From Lacrimispora sphenoides JCM 1415 (GTDB lineage: Bacteria; Bacillota; Clostridia; Lachnospirales; Lachnospiraceae), in assembly GCF_900105615.1 (NCBI RefSeq), contig NZ_LT630003.1, positions 1,860,001 through 1,924,000 on the forward strand: a DNA stretch of 64,000 bases, written 5' to 3'. Shown here in pieces: positions 10,274 through 18,154 of this stretch (its first letter is position 1; the number at the start of each line of letters is the position of its first letter). Under the pieces are notes generated by a model that did not search any database, was not told where the DNA came from, and saw only the letters and a list, made by a program, of their open reading frames with translations. A program made the translations under genes and the position numbers.

Positions 10274-10886
10274 GGGTTTCCTTTCCTTCCTTTTCCGTAC
10301 ATTCTCTCAAAAATTCCATAATTTCCGTCTGAATGTATTCTCTTTTTTCGCGTTCAAACGTAAGAATTCGTCCATTTGACCGTTTTACAAGCTTTTCTTC
10401 CAAATCCCGAAGAAGCTTGTCCGGGTCCGGCTCTGTGGGAACTCTGGTTCTCATGGCCTCCAGATTTTTCCGGCTTTTCATAACTCCGATGCAGGGCACC
10501 TGGCTATCAAGGCAGCAAAGAACCTCTTCCATAAATTCCGGTACAAAAAGTTCTATCCCTCCTATTTCATCCAAAAGGCAGAATTCTTTACGAGTGTAAG
10601 AACGAAGAATTTCTATTCCACCGGTTTTAAAGAACTGAAGATTTTTTTGAAATCCATGTTCAGTCCATTCGATAAAGACATTGGTCATTCCTTTTTTATA
10701 GGCAGCTGCCGGAATCCATTCTTCCTCTGCCGGGACCATACGAAATCCCATGGTCATCCCATCTTCATTTAACAAACGTTGGGAATAAAATCCTCCAACC
10801 ATTGGGTGCAAGGACTTTAAGCATTCAAAAAGCAGGGTTGTCTTGCCTTCTCCGGAATCACCTTTTAGAAATAAATATTTTCCCAT
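10248..10886 (-). CDS. P-loop NTPase of the THEP1/NTPase_1 type
   Basis: A 212-residue soluble protein with a Walker A motif near the N-terminus (GDSGEGKTT, residues 9-17) and a Walker B-like CLLDEIGGIE segment near residue 105. The layout matches small nucleoside-triphosphatases of the THEP1 family. Its stop and the XdhC stop/start region overlap by one base at 10886, and it overlaps the permease gene at its 3' end. Similar NTPases sit with molybdenum-hydroxylase maturation genes in anaerobes, which fits the neighbouring xdhC, but the physiological substrate is unknown. Confidence 0.75.
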   Translation of the reverse strand: MGKYLFLKGDSGEGKTTLLFECLKSLHPMVGGFYSQRLLNEDGMTMGFRMVPAEEEWIPAAAYKKGMTNVFIEWTEHGFQKNLQFFKTGGIEILRSYTRKEFCLLDEIGGIELFVPEFMEEVLCCLDSQVPCIGVMKSRKNLEAMRTRVPTEPDPDKLLRDLEEKLVKRSNGRILTFEREKREYIQTEIMEFLRECTEKEGKETHGRKGLDL

Positions 10887-11917
10887 TACTTTTTTCGCCC
10901 TTCCCGAAGAGCCCTAGTAGCAATTAGTTCTCCTGCCACGCTGATGGCAATTTCAGCGGGTGTTTCTGCGTAGATTTCCAAGCCGATGGGGCTGTGACAG
11001 CTGTCGATTTGTTCTCTGGTAACGCCGTCTGCCATAAGCTTTTCAGTCAACGTTTCCAGTTTCCTGCGGCTGCCAATCACACCGACGTAGCAGGCATTTT
11101 TCGTAAGGACCTGTCTCTGGACAACATAATCCGACTGATGCCCTCTGGTCATAACACAGACATAATCGCATTCCCTTAATTCGAGGGAATCAAAAATCCT
11201 TTCATAATCCCCAACAATAGTCCTCTCTGCCAGGGGAAACAGTGTTTTATTGGCAAACTCCGGCCGGTCATCAAAAACAGTACACCGGAATCCTACATGC
11301 GCCAGAACAGGCACCAATTCCTGTGCCACATGTCCGCCTCCAAAAATATAGACGCAGCCGGCCCGGACCAGAGGCTCACTGTAATACTTACGTTCACCAA
11401 AGTTTTTTTGAACCGCCTTATGTTGAAGAAGGATTTTTCTATCTTCTTCATCAATTCCCGTTATTCCAGTTAATCCCGCGGATTTACTGTAGATACCCAG
11501 CCCCCATGTGGTTTCGTTGGTAATATCCATAAACAGCCAGCTGTCTTCATCCTTGTTATAGGCTTCTTCTATCTTCCTGCATAAGTCCTTAAATTCCTGA
11601 TTTTCATGATCCAGATACTGGAAGTAAACCACTACATCACCACCGCAGATCATACCCAGATCAGCTACCTGCTCCTTTCCAAGTACAAAGCTGTGCATAT
11701 AGGAGGTCTTTTCCTCAATCGCTTTCTGTGACCGTTTAATGGACCGGTATTCCACCGCTCCGCCTCCGATGGTTCCTTCGGTGGTTCCATCCCGCCTTAC
11801 CAGCATATGGGATCCTGCACCTCTGGGAGTGGATCCAGAACTTGCAATAATGGTTACCAAAACCCCATCTTCGCCTTTTTCCAGCGTTTCTAGAACTGTT
11901 TTGAACAGCTTCCTCAT
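10886..11917 (-). CDS. xdhC: XdhC/CoxI-family molybdenum-enzyme maturation factor
   Basis: A 343-residue protein of the XdhC/CoxI family, whose members bind molybdenum cofactor, promote its sulfuration and deliver it to xanthine-dehydrogenase-type hydroxylases. The N-terminal XdhC/CoxI block contains GSTPRGAGSHML (about 29-40) and an internal GEWAG-like GGGAVEYR segment. The C-terminal Rossmann domain shows IFGGGHVAQEL and FDDRPEF. The ATG at 11917 lies inside the stop of the upstream 26-codon ORF (ATGA), which gives translational coupling. No molybdenum hydroxylase gene is present in the window, so the client enzyme must be elsewhere. Confidence 0.88.
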   Translation of the reverse strand: MRKLFKTVLETLEKGEDGVLVTIIASSGSTPRGAGSHMLVRRDGTTEGTIGGGAVEYRSIKRSQKAIEEKTSYMHSFVLGKEQVADLGMICGGDVVVYFQYLDHENQEFKDLCRKIEEAYNKDEDSWLFMDITNETTWGLGIYSKSAGLTGITGIDEEDRKILLQHKAVQKNFGERKYYSEPLVRAGCVYIFGGGHVAQELVPVLAHVGFRCTVFDDRPEFANKTLFPLAERTIVGDYERIFDSLELRECDYVCVMTRGHQSDYVVQRQVLTKNACYVGVIGSRRKLETLTEKLMADGVTREQIDSCHSPIGLEIYAETPAEIAISVAGELIATRALREGRKK

Positions 11918-11994
11918 TTCAATACCCCCTCAAAATATTTTATAAAACTGTAACATTTATGCCCTGCCGCAAAAATGACTGCACTTGTCTTCAT
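11914..11994 (-). pseudogene. 26-codon ORF resembling the N-terminus of a MocA/MobA nucleotidyltransferase
   Basis: A short ORF with an AGGTGG ribosome site 8 bases ahead of its ATG. It ends in TGA, overlapping the xdhC start as ATGA. The first eleven residues (MKTSAVIFAAG) match the start of MobA/MocA-type NTP transferases (VILAAG motif), after which similarity stops. MocA-like genes often neighbour xdhC. The most likely reading is a remnant left by an internal deletion, kept because it delivers ribosomes to xdhC. A functional leader peptide is the alternative. Confidence 0.5.
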
Positions 11995-12010
11995 ATCGGA
12001 TCCCACCTTT

Positions 12011-12036
12011 CCGTTATATTTTTAAAAATACAACGG
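12011..12036. promoter_or_regulatory. 13-bp-arm dyad in the leader of the xdhC operon
   Basis: A near-perfect palindrome (CCGTTATATTTTT paired with AAAAATACAACGG, one mismatch) lies between the -10 box at 12045-12050 and the first start codon at 11994. It could be a repressor operator or an RNA hairpin controlling the metal-uptake operon. Confidence 0.5.
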
Positions 12037-12044
12037 CTTTGTTT

Positions 12045-12073
12045 ATTATAATCCTTTTTCCAGAATTTGTAAA
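12045..12073 (-). promoter_or_regulatory. Sigma-A-type promoter of the xdhC/metal-uptake operon
   Basis: On the minus strand TTTACA (12068-12073) and TATAAT (12045-12050) are separated by exactly 17 bases. The dyad at 12011-12036 lies just downstream of it. Confidence 0.7.
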
Positions 12074-12094
12074 CCTGATAAAAGTAAAATACAA

Positions 12095-12151
12095 AAGGTC
12101 CCCGGATTGAAATTTAATCAAACATCAACTAAATTTCAATCCGGGGACCTT
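12095..12151. terminator. Perfect 22-bp hairpin terminator after the NlpC/P60 gene
   Basis: Arms at 12095-12116 and 12130-12151 are fully complementary around a 13-base loop, starting 4 bases after the stop codon of the NlpC/P60 gene. Read on the minus strand it is followed by a T-rich tail. Confidence 0.9.
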
Positions 12152-12154
12152 GTA

Positions 12155-13771
12155 TCAATCACCGATCATGTTACGGATTTTTACCGGTGTCCGGTAATTC
12201 CATGTGGAAATTTTAATACCGCTTCGTCTGCTTGCCGCATGGACGATCTGTCCGTTGCCGATATACATGGACACATGGTTAATGGTCCCTTTGCTGTCTG
12301 CATAATAGATCAGATCCCCAGGCCTCATTTCGCTGGATTTTACTGCCTTCCCCTTACCTGCCTGAGAGCCGGAATAATGAGGTAGTCCAATGCCAAAATG
12401 AGCATAAACAGACATGGTAAACCCAGAGCAGTCGGCTCCCTTCGTGAGGCTGGTTCCGCCCCATACATAAGGATTCCCCAAAAACTGCAGGGCATAATTG
12501 ACGATCTGCGCCCTAAATGATGCCTGGGCATTGGCTTTTTCCTCTAAAGGAGAAAATTTGATTGCCTCAGGAAGAGCATACCGGACATCAACGTAATCTG
12601 TGGATACATAGGCGCTGCTGTTTTCCTCCAGCTCGATCTGTATCCAGCCGTCAATCTGCTTTAAAACCGGATACCGCTCGTTATTTGATATCTGTGTCCA
12701 TATCTTTGATTCAGTGGAAGGCTCGGTCCTTGCGTTTAACATATCCGTGTTTACGATGGCCATCAGCTCTGCAACCTGCAAGGCCTCATCCTTTGCTGCC
12801 TGTCCTGTCAGGATATAATCGGACTTCACATAGCCGGTAATGTTACCGGACTGAATCTTATACCAGCCATCCGTCGTCTCTAAAATATTTCCTGCGGCCT
12901 TGCTTGGCATCTTTGCAATAATCTTGCCGTTTTCATTCGGCTCTTCTCTTACGTTCAAATAATTATCCACGTCGGAAATACCGATGTTCTTATAGAGATT
13001 AAATATCATGGCCTTTAGATCCAGTTTTCTGGCTTCATTCAGTCCATATTCCAATTTAACGTAATCCGCGGATAAATACCCGGCCGGGATCTGTACCCAG
13101 CCCTCAGTCTGGCCTAAGACCTCATACCGCTCATTGGAAAGCGCCTGGCCTACCACATCTGAACTGGTGGAGGGTTCCTTCCTGATATTCATGCTATCGG
13201 TCTGAACGATAGCTCTTAACTTCACCAGATCCATTGCTTTCTTTTTTGCGTCTTCCCCTGTTAAAACAAATTCGGAATTTATATATCCTTCAATCCCGCC
13301 GGAAGATATTTTGCACCAGCCGGATTCCGTATTCTCCAGGATATCGCAGGCACTGTCTCCCTGGAGTTTTCCGATTACATCCTCCTCGGTACCCGGCGCT
13401 TTTCTCACGTTTAAGTATCCTGATACCTGAATGATCCCTAAATTCTTGTAGGAATTTACAACCTTTTCTTTTTCGTCCTTTTCCTTTGCTGCCTGAGCTT
13501 CGGACTCGGCCTCTGCATTTATGCCTGCTGATTCCTCCAGTTTTATTGCTGTGGCCTCGGATCCTGTTGCAAGCCCTGCAGGTTTTGCAGAGAGGTGATT
13601 CTTCACCGCCATTCCCACTGCAGAAATAACTGCTACGCAGAGAACCGCTGTACCTCCCATTGCCAAAAGTTTCTTATAATCATTCTTACTGCGTTTTTTT
13701 CTTGCCTTATCCAAACGAATTATATAATCTTTTTTCTCGTTGTTATTTTCCATCCTGTACTTTCTCTCCAT
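12155..13771 (-). CDS. Membrane-anchored SH3b (x4) - NlpC/P60 peptidoglycan hydrolase
   Basis: A 538-residue cell-wall hydrolase. An N-terminal basic cytoplasmic segment precedes one membrane helix (about residues 38-58), then a charged linker. Four bacterial SH3 repeats (about 110-400) alternate in two types (A-B-A-B), each B unit holding a NERYxVL element. The C-terminal NlpC/P60 domain has the Cys in DCSGF, the His in NHVSMY and a further HAASR block, the expected catalytic triad region for cleaving gamma-D-Glu-diamino-acid bonds. Start choice is uncertain: the ATG at 13771 has a very close AGGA, while the ATG at 13753 has GGAGAG 10 bases ahead. The gene is monocistronic with a strong terminator. 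Confidence 0.9.
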   Translation of the reverse strand: MERKYRMENNNEKKDYIIRLDKARKKRSKNDYKKLLAMGGTAVLCVAVISAVGMAVKNHLSAKPAGLATGSEATAIKLEESAGINAEAESEAQAAKEKDEKEKVVNSYKNLGIIQVSGYLNVRKAPGTEEDVIGKLQGDSACDILENTESGWCKISSGGIEGYINSEFVLTGEDAKKKAMDLVKLRAIVQTDSMNIRKEPSTSSDVVGQALSNERYEVLGQTEGWVQIPAGYLSADYVKLEYGLNEARKLDLKAMIFNLYKNIGISDVDNYLNVREEPNENGKIIAKMPSKAAGNILETTDGWYKIQSGNITGYVKSDYILTGQAAKDEALQVAELMAIVNTDMLNARTEPSTESKIWTQISNNERYPVLKQIDGWIQIELEENSSAYVSTDYVDVRYALPEAIKFSPLEEKANAQASFRAQIVNYALQFLGNPYVWGGTSLTKGADCSGFTMSVYAHFGIGLPHYSGSQAGKGKAVKSSEMRPGDLIYYADSKGTINHVSMYIGNGQIVHAASRRSGIKISTWNYRTPVKIRNMIGD

Positions 13772-13956
13772 ATTCCTGTTTTCTAGCGGAAAGCCAATTC
13801 AGACTAAAAGTCTATCTGCCTAAGTATAGCATAAAATGTCATTATTTGCGATATAACCATAGCAAAAAATTATTAAGATTATGTTACATATATTAAGAAA
13901 GATACATCCGGAAAAGGCAGATTTGAATCATAAGCCTACAGGCATGAGAACAAAAA

Positions 13957-13994
13957 ACAGGACAGAAAACCCTATAAAAGGTTCCATGTCCTGT
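13957..13994 (-). terminator. Terminator of the Trp/Tyr-type ABC operon
   Basis: ACAGGACA (13957-13964) pairs with TGTCCTGT (13987-13994), with inner AACC/GGTT pairing. On the minus strand it is followed by a run of six T, just after the ATPase stop codon at 14006. Confidence 0.85.
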
Positions 13995-14005
13995 AATTTC
14001 AACGG

Positions 14006-14803
14006 CTATTTCGCCAGAATCATTCTGTCATTAGAAAATTCCTCACCGCTTGCCTCTTCGAATTTCTTAAGAAGATCCTCAACTTCCAGTTTCTTTTTTT
14101 CTTCCCCTGACACATCATATATGATGCGGCCTTCATGCATCATGACAAGCCTGTTGCCGATCTGGATCGCATCCTTCATGTTATGAGTGATCATAAGAGT
14201 CGTGAGATTTTGCTCTTTCACAATCTCCTGTGTAATTTCCAGAACCTTTTTAGCAGTTTTGGGGTCAAGTGCAGCGGTATGCTCATCAAGAAGAAGCAGT
14301 TTTGGCTTTTTTAAGGTCGCCATCAACAAGGTAAGCGCCTGTCTCTGGCCTCCGGAAAGAAGCCCGACCTTATTGGTCATACGGTCCTGAAGCCCAAGAC
14401 CCAGTTTTTTTAGCGCCTCATGGTAAAAAGCTTTTTCGCTGGTCTTAATTCCCCAGGCAAGGCCTCTTCCCTGTCCCCGCCGATAAGCCAACGCCATATT
14501 CTCCTGTATTTCCATTCCGGCGGCAGTTCCCAGCATAGGATCCTGGAATACCCTTCCGATATATTTAGCCCTTTTATATTCCGGGTCCCTGGAAATATTG
14601 ATCTCATCAATCTGGATCTTACCGGAATCAATCGGGTATACTCCTGCTATCATGTTTAACATTGTGGATTTCCCTGCTCCGTTACCGCCGATCACCGTAA
14701 CAAAGTCACCCTCATTCAGATGGAGGTCAATGCCATTCAATGCCTTTTTTTCATTGATGGTGTTCCTATTAAATGTTTTTCTGACATTCTTAATATACAG
14801 CAC
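14006..14803 (-). CDS. ABC transporter ATPase (TrpZ-type, COG1101)
   Basis: A 265-residue nucleotide-binding subunit. The start is a GTG at 14803 with GGAGGAG ahead of it, inside the end of the permease gene, whose stop is only 2 bases upstream. Walker A GGNGAGKST, signature LLSGGQRQ, Walker B LLLLDEHTAALD and an H-loop in ITHNM are present. With the permease and lipoprotein upstream it makes a complete importer of the class described in streptococci and clostridia for tryptophan or tyrosine. The amino-acid specificity is inferred from family only. Confidence 0.87.
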   Translation of the reverse strand: MLYIKNVRKTFNRNTINEKKALNGIDLHLNEGDFVTVIGGNGAGKSTMLNMIAGVYPIDSGKIQIDEINISRDPEYKRAKYIGRVFQDPMLGTAAGMEIQENMALAYRRGQGRGLAWGIKTSEKAFYHEALKKLGLGLQDRMTNKVGLLSGGQRQALTLLMATLKKPKLLLLDEHTAALDPKTAKKVLEITQEIVKEQNLTTLMITHNMKDAIQIGNRLVMMHEGRIIYDVSGEEKKKLEVEDLLKKFEEASGEEFSNDRMILAK

Positions 14804-14805
14804 GG

Positions 14806-15723
14806 TTATTCTCCTCCTTCTGTATAAGATTTCCTGATGCGCCATTTATTCACCATGACTGGCACGCAAAGCGCCACTGCAACGATCGCAGCCGACAAAA
14901 GCTTCATATCATTGGCATCCATACCCATTCTTAAAACCATGGCACGGATCACGAAATATATGACAGAACCCACGACTGCCGAGATAAGTTTACTTGCAAA
15001 GGAACGAAGTTTCCCCATCAGCACATCACCAATAACAATAGCCGCAAGGCCAATGACAATCGCACCGGTACCCATACCGATATCCGCGTATTTCTGGCTT
15101 TGACAGACCAGTCCTCCGGAAAGTCCTACAAGTCCGTTGCTGATGGTGAGGGCCAAAAGCTTTGTCCAGTTTGTATTGACGCCCTGAGCGCGTATCATTG
15201 CCTGATTATTCCCTGTAGCACGCATGGCACTGCCGATTTCTGTTCCAAAGAACCAGTAAAGAAAGAAAATCATTACGATAGCCAGGCCGATTCCGATGAT
15301 CATTGCGGCGGCCTGCTTGCTTAACCCGGTTACCGCTATGAATTTAGACATAATTGTATCAGTCTTTAAAAGCGGTACATTACTCTTTCCTCCCATAATC
15401 CGGAGATTTATGGACCAAAGACCGATCTGTGTCAGGATTCCTGCCAGTATCGCCGGTATTTCAAAGATCGTATGCAGCAACCCGGTCACTGCCCCGGCTG
15501 CCATCCCGGCCACTGCCGCAATCCCTAAGGCAATCCAGGGATCAACGTTAAAATTTAGTATCATAACGGCGCATACACAGCCGCCCATGGCAAAGCTTCC
15601 ATCTACCGTCAAATCGGCAATGTCCAATAGTTTGTAGGTAATGTAAACTCCTAAAACCATAATCCCCCATAAAACCCCCTGAACAACTGCATCCTGAAGG
15701 GATACCAACAAACCACTCATCAA
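14806..15723 (-). CDS. ABC transporter permease (TrpY-type, COG4120)
   Basis: A 305-residue permease of the branched-chain-amino-acid-type fold with about eight to nine hydrophobic helices. It sits between the binding protein and ATPase genes of the same importer. A 170-base spacer with two strong hairpins separates it from the binding-protein gene, whereas the ATPase follows within 2 bases. The family (COG4120) pairs with COG2984 binding proteins and COG1101 ATPases, as here. Confidence 0.87.
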   Translation of the reverse strand: MMSGLLVSLQDAVVQGVLWGIMVLGVYITYKLLDIADLTVDGSFAMGGCVCAVMILNFNVDPWIALGIAAVAGMAAGAVTGLLHTIFEIPAILAGILTQIGLWSINLRIMGGKSNVPLLKTDTIMSKFIAVTGLSKQAAAMIIGIGLAIVMIFFLYWFFGTEIGSAMRATGNNQAMIRAQGVNTNWTKLLALTISNGLVGLSGGLVCQSQKYADIGMGTGAIVIGLAAIVIGDVLMGKLRSFASKLISAVVGSVIYFVIRAMVLRMGMDANDMKLLSAAIVAVALCVPVMVNKWRIRKSYTEGGE

Positions 15724-15789
15724 TCATTCCTCCGCGTATTTTCTCGTTTCATATTTCCTGCAATGCCCAAAGGGCTTTCATAGACATAA

Positions 15790-15875
15790 ATGCCTTACAT
15801 AAAGAATGAAAGCCCATCCTTTATGTAAAGCATCTATGGCCGGCAGGCGGACCATTCAAACAGGTCCCGCCTGCC
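15790..15875 (-). promoter_or_regulatory. Two intercistronic hairpins between binding protein and permease
   Basis: One hairpin pairs 15790-15804 with 15819-15833, and a GC-rich one pairs 15842-15853 with 15863-15875 (one bulge). Neither is followed by a clean T-run on the minus strand. They probably protect the binding-protein mRNA end or attenuate read-through, so that the lipoprotein is made in excess over permease and ATPase. Confidence 0.65.
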
Positions 15876-15893
15876 GCTCATTTCTTAACCCCC

Positions 15894-16931
15894 TTATTTA
15901 AGGCTGGAAATATCAATTCCCAGGGTCTTTGCTGTTTCCTCATTGACAGTCAGCTTACACTTATCCAAAGGAAGGTATTCAATCGGCATCTTGGAGATAT
16001 CCGCACCCTCTGTCAGGATCTTTACAGCCTGCTGTCCGGTTAAGTAACCCAGTTCATAATAATCAATGCCATATGTAGCAAGACCGCCGGCATTTACCAT
16101 ACCTTCTTCTCCGCAGATTACCGGAATGCCGTTTTCATTCGCTACCATGCTCACGGTTGCCATACCTGCTGCAATGGTATTATCGGTAGGAGTATAAAGT
16201 GCATCTACTTTGCCTACCATGGAGGTAACAACCGTCTGGATCTCGTTGGAGTTGGATACGGTGTACTCTACCGCTGTCATGCCTTCCGCTTCAATTGCAT
16301 CTTTTGCCATCTTAGCCTGGATTTCAGAGTTGGATTCTGCAGAGCAGAAAAGAATACCCACGGTTTTTGCATCAGGGAGAATCTTTTTTAGGAGAGCTAT
16401 CTGCTCTTTTACAGGAGTTAAATCAGAGGTACCGCTTACATTTCCTCCTGGGTTATCGTTGCTCTCAACCAGATCAGATGATGCCGGATCAGTGACTGCT
16501 GTCAAAAGAATCGGGATATCGCTTGTGGCTCCTGCCACAGCCTGAGCCGCCGGTGTTGCGATCGCAAGGATCAAATCGTCGTTGTCATTAACCAGCTTGC
16601 TGGCAATGGTCTGGCACGTAGGCTGGTCACCGGAGGCGTTCTGCTGGTCAACGGTATAGTTAAGACCTGCATCATCAAGCGCCTGGATAAAGCCTTTATT
16701 GGAGGCGTCTAAGGCTGCATGCTGTACAAGCTGGAGAACCCCGATTTTATACTGCTTTCCATCCGCTGTCTTTTCTCCTGTGGATTCTGCTGCTTCACTT
16801 GTTTTTTCTGTTGCAGTCGTGGTTTCCGGAGCTGAGGTCGCCGTGTCTGGTGCTTTGCTGCCGCATGCTGTTAAGGACAACATCATGGCGCCGGCAAGAA
16901 CCAATGATAAAACATTTGCTGATTTCTTCAT
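15894..16931 (-). CDS. ABC substrate-binding lipoprotein (TrpX-type, COG2984)
   Basis: A 345-residue extracellular binding protein. The lipobox LTAC follows a short basic signal, and a Thr/Ala/Glu-rich tether links it to a two-lobed periplasmic-binding fold (KIGVLQLVQHAALD near the start of the domain). This is the COG2984 family, represented by the tryptophan/tyrosine binding protein TrpX. The ATG at 16931 with GGAGAG was chosen over an in-frame TTG 24 bases upstream. It is first in its operon, behind a good promoter. No T-box leader was found. Confidence 0.88.
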   Translation of the reverse strand: MKKSANVLSLVLAGAMMLSLTACGSKAPDTATSAPETTTATEKTSEAAESTGEKTADGKQYKIGVLQLVQHAALDASNKGFIQALDDAGLNYTVDQQNASGDQPTCQTIASKLVNDNDDLILAIATPAAQAVAGATSDIPILLTAVTDPASSDLVESNDNPGGNVSGTSDLTPVKEQIALLKKILPDAKTVGILFCSAESNSEIQAKMAKDAIEAEGMTAVEYTVSNSNEIQTVVTSMVGKVDALYTPTDNTIAAGMATVSMVANENGIPVICGEEGMVNAGGLATYGIDYYELGYLTGQQAVKILTEGADISKMPIEYLPLDKCKLTVNEETAKTLGIDISSLK

Positions 16932-16984
16932 AATCTTCTCTCCTCTTCCTTCCAAAATTTCGTCCTTTTTGGAACTTAATTCGT

Positions 16985-17013
16985 ATCATACTACAAAAAA
17001 GATTAGCCGTCAA
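16985..17013 (-). promoter_or_regulatory. Sigma-A-type promoter of the Trp/Tyr-type importer
   Basis: TTGACG (17008-17013) and TATGAT (16985-16990) on the minus strand with a 17-base spacer, about 55 bases ahead of the binding-protein start. Confidence 0.75.
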
Positions 17014-17110
17014 TTTTATTGCTTTAAATTTATGCGTTTTTAATGTGCTAAAGTACATTTTTGTAAAAAATGACGAAAGCTGGTCCCGCATTTCCTGTTC
17101 TAATCATTAA

Positions 17111-17142
17111 AAAAACCGGAGAATCAATGTTCTCCGGTTTTT
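17111..17142 (-). terminator. Terminator-like hairpin just upstream of the importer promoter
   Basis: AAAAACCGGAGAA (17111-17123) pairs with TTCTCCGGTTTTT (17130-17142) around a 6-base loop. It lies directly after the YitT stop codon and isolates that gene from the importer operon. Confidence 0.88.
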
Positions 17143-17143
17143 T

Positions 17144-18007
17144 TTAATTGGCAAGAAATCCTTTTCCTATTATTTCGCTGGAATTAGATATCAGTATAAA
17201 CGCTGTTGGTTCCACAGTACGTATATAATTTTTTAGCTTAAGTGCCTGTGAACGCTTCATGGTTGTCAGGATGACTGTCTTTTTATGATGGCTGAACGCG
17301 CCCTGTGCCTCATAAACCGTGGCACTCCGGTTAAGTCCATGAATGATATAATCACAGATGGGCCCCGGATCATCACAGATGATGCTGAAACACTTGCACA
17401 GATTAATGTTTTCGATAACATCGCCAATCACAAGGGATTTGGCTAATAAACCAAGGGAAGAGAATAACCCTGTCTCCGGTCCAAATACAAAGTAGGCCAT
17501 AATGACTCCTGTCACATCCACCAGCAAAAGCACGGTTCCAATATTAAGGCTGGTGTACCGTTTCAGAATCATGGCGATAATATCCGTTCCCCCGCTGGAA
17601 GCTCCGGTGTTAAAAAGGAGCGCAGAACCTACGCTTGGCAAAAGAATCGCAAAGATCAGTTCCAAAAGTGGTTCCCTGGTAAGAGGCCTTGTAATCGGAT
17701 ACAGCCGTTCCAAAAAGTAAAGAAATAGGGACATCATGAGGGTGGCGTAAACCGTTTTAATCCCAAAGCTCCGTCCCAGGAAGAGAAAGCCAGCCACCAG
17801 TAAAACTGTATTCACAATGGTTGTGAACTCACTGGCCGACCAATGGGTTAATGCACTGATTACCGTCGCAAACCCTGTGACACCTCCGAATGCAAAATTA
17901 TTGGGGAATTTGAAGAAATAAATCCCCACTACCATAATCCAGATACTGAACGTGATCAGTCCATACTCTGCAAGCGTTCTCAGTGTTTTGTTTTCTATCT
18001 GCTTCAT
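17144..18007 (-). CDS. YitT family membrane protein (DUF161-DUF2179)
   Basis: A 287-residue protein with about five to six membrane helices in the first 200 residues (YitT/DUF161 repeats, with the glycine-rich GGVTGFATV and GASSGGTDII motifs). A cytosolic DUF2179 domain follows (about 215-285). GGAGGGAG lies ahead of the ATG. Members are common in Firmicutes, but the transported substrate or signal is unknown. No functional partner is adjacent, and it is a single-gene unit between galT and the amino-acid importer. Confidence 0.88.
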   Translation of the reverse strand: MKQIENKTLRTLAEYGLITFSIWIMVVGIYFFKFPNNFAFGGVTGFATVISALTHWSASEFTTIVNTVLLVAGFLFLGRSFGIKTVYATLMMSLFLYFLERLYPITRPLTREPLLELIFAILLPSVGSALLFNTGASSGGTDIIAMILKRYTSLNIGTVLLLVDVTGVIMAYFVFGPETGLFSSLGLLAKSLVIGDVIENINLCKCFSIICDDPGPICDYIIHGLNRSATVYEAQGAFSHHKKTVILTTMKRSQALKLKNYIRTVEPTAFILISNSSEIIGKGFLAN

Positions 18008-18154
18008 GACTGTTTGTCTATCTCCCTCCGGCTCCTTTAAGCCGGTTCTGTACGTTTTTGAGTGAATTTATAGTTTCCTTTCACTCCCACTCGACTATAC
18101 CTCAAAGGGGCGGTAATTACAAACACAATTCCATCTGATATTCTCACAGTCTTT

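Noticed and set aside
16932..17110. T-box or other leader RNA before the Trp/Tyr-type importer
   Set aside because: The gap has a consensus promoter only about 55 bases ahead of the start, leaving no room for a T-box, and no T-box sequence is seen.
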